Notes under the pieces: generated by a model
Databases searched by the model: none
What the model saw: only the letters and a program-made list of their open reading frames with translations
Told to the model about the DNA's origin: nothing
Translations under genes and position numbers: made by a program
Origin: Bradyrhizobium sp.
Lineage (GTDB): Bacteria; Pseudomonadota; Alphaproteobacteria; Rhizobiales; Xanthobacteraceae
Assembly: GCA_013695565.1 (NCBI GenBank)
Contig: JACDAG010000371.1
Span: forward strand, 1 to 5,125
Length of the DNA: 5,125 nt
Reading direction: 5' to 3'
Shown here: positions 5,006-5,125 of the stretch, piece after piece
Numbering within the stretch: the stretch's first letter is position 1
Layout of the letters: every line of letters begins with the position of its first letter

Positions 5006-5090
5006 TCCCGCTTGATGCCGACGATGTCGCGCGATGCGATCGCTTTTGCTAACCGGTATTCTGGGCGATGGTGATTACGGATTGACGTTG

Positions 5091-5125
5091 TCGTCCCGGA
5101 CAAGCGAAGCGCGATCCGGGACCCA
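5091..5125. repeat. Start of a dispersed palindromic repeat, cut by the window edge
   Basis: GTCCCGGA (5093-5100) and TCCGGGAC (5115-5122) form a perfect 8-bp inverted repeat around a 14-base loop containing GCGAAGCG. I recall this sequence as a very common intergenic repeat of Bradyrhizobium-group genomes. It follows the small exported-protein gene by about 85 bases and may help end its transcript. The 85 bases between the stop and this repeat show nothing recognisable. Confidence 0.65.

Overview
The window looks like chromosomal DNA of a high-GC alphaproteobacterium, most likely from the Bradyrhizobium/Rhodopseudomonas/Afipia group. The support is the strong G/C bias at third codon positions, the gene families present, and two intergenic palindromic repeats (2514-2590 and 5091-5125) that I recall as typical of that group. 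The assignment is inference; no database was searched. Every gene found is an ordinary housekeeping or accessory-metabolism type. I saw no phage, transposase, CRISPR, toxin or defence genes, and no tRNA or rRNA.

Layout. (1) 1-1405, minus strand: two adjacent acyl-CoA dehydrogenase genes, read right to left. A complete 358-residue small-type subunit (329-1405) is followed after 35 bp by the first 97 codons of a second acyl-CoA dehydrogenase that runs off the left edge. (2) 1406-1704: a divergent control region. It holds a good sigma70-like promoter for the dehydrogenase genes, an array of 11-bp direct repeats directly downstream of its -10, a leader hairpin, and a 15-bp palindrome on the side of the other gene. 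(3) 1705-2487, plus strand: a classical short-chain dehydrogenase/reductase with a complete catalytic set. (4) 2488-2599: a compact repeat block between convergent genes, including a 77-bp element that folds on paper into a four-way junction. (5) 2600-3570, minus strand: a YidB-family (DUF937) glycine-rich protein, then a perfect 10-bp hairpin, then a three-helix GlsB/YeaQ/YmgE-type membrane protein. (6) 3571-3716: a second divergent control region with a promoter for the YidB gene and a spaced 10-bp dyad. (7) 3717-4718, plus strand: a ketopantoate reductase (PanE/ApbA family) with all expected catalytic residues. (8) 4790-5005, plus strand: a 71-residue exported Pro/Arg-rich protein of unknown role. 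(9) 5091-5125: the start of another palindromic repeat, cut by the right edge.

How the genes may fit together. The dehydrogenase pair and the divergent reductase probably act on acyl-CoA or related substrates and may share control from 1406-1704. The YidB and GlsB-like genes are co-oriented, 71 bp apart, and both belong to families of small envelope or stress-associated proteins. PanE supplies pantoate for coenzyme A, but no other pantothenate gene is nearby. No clearly new system is visible. The observations most worth a second look are the phased 11-bp repeats at the dehydrogenase promoter, the four-way-junction repeat, and the dyad between the YidB gene and panE.
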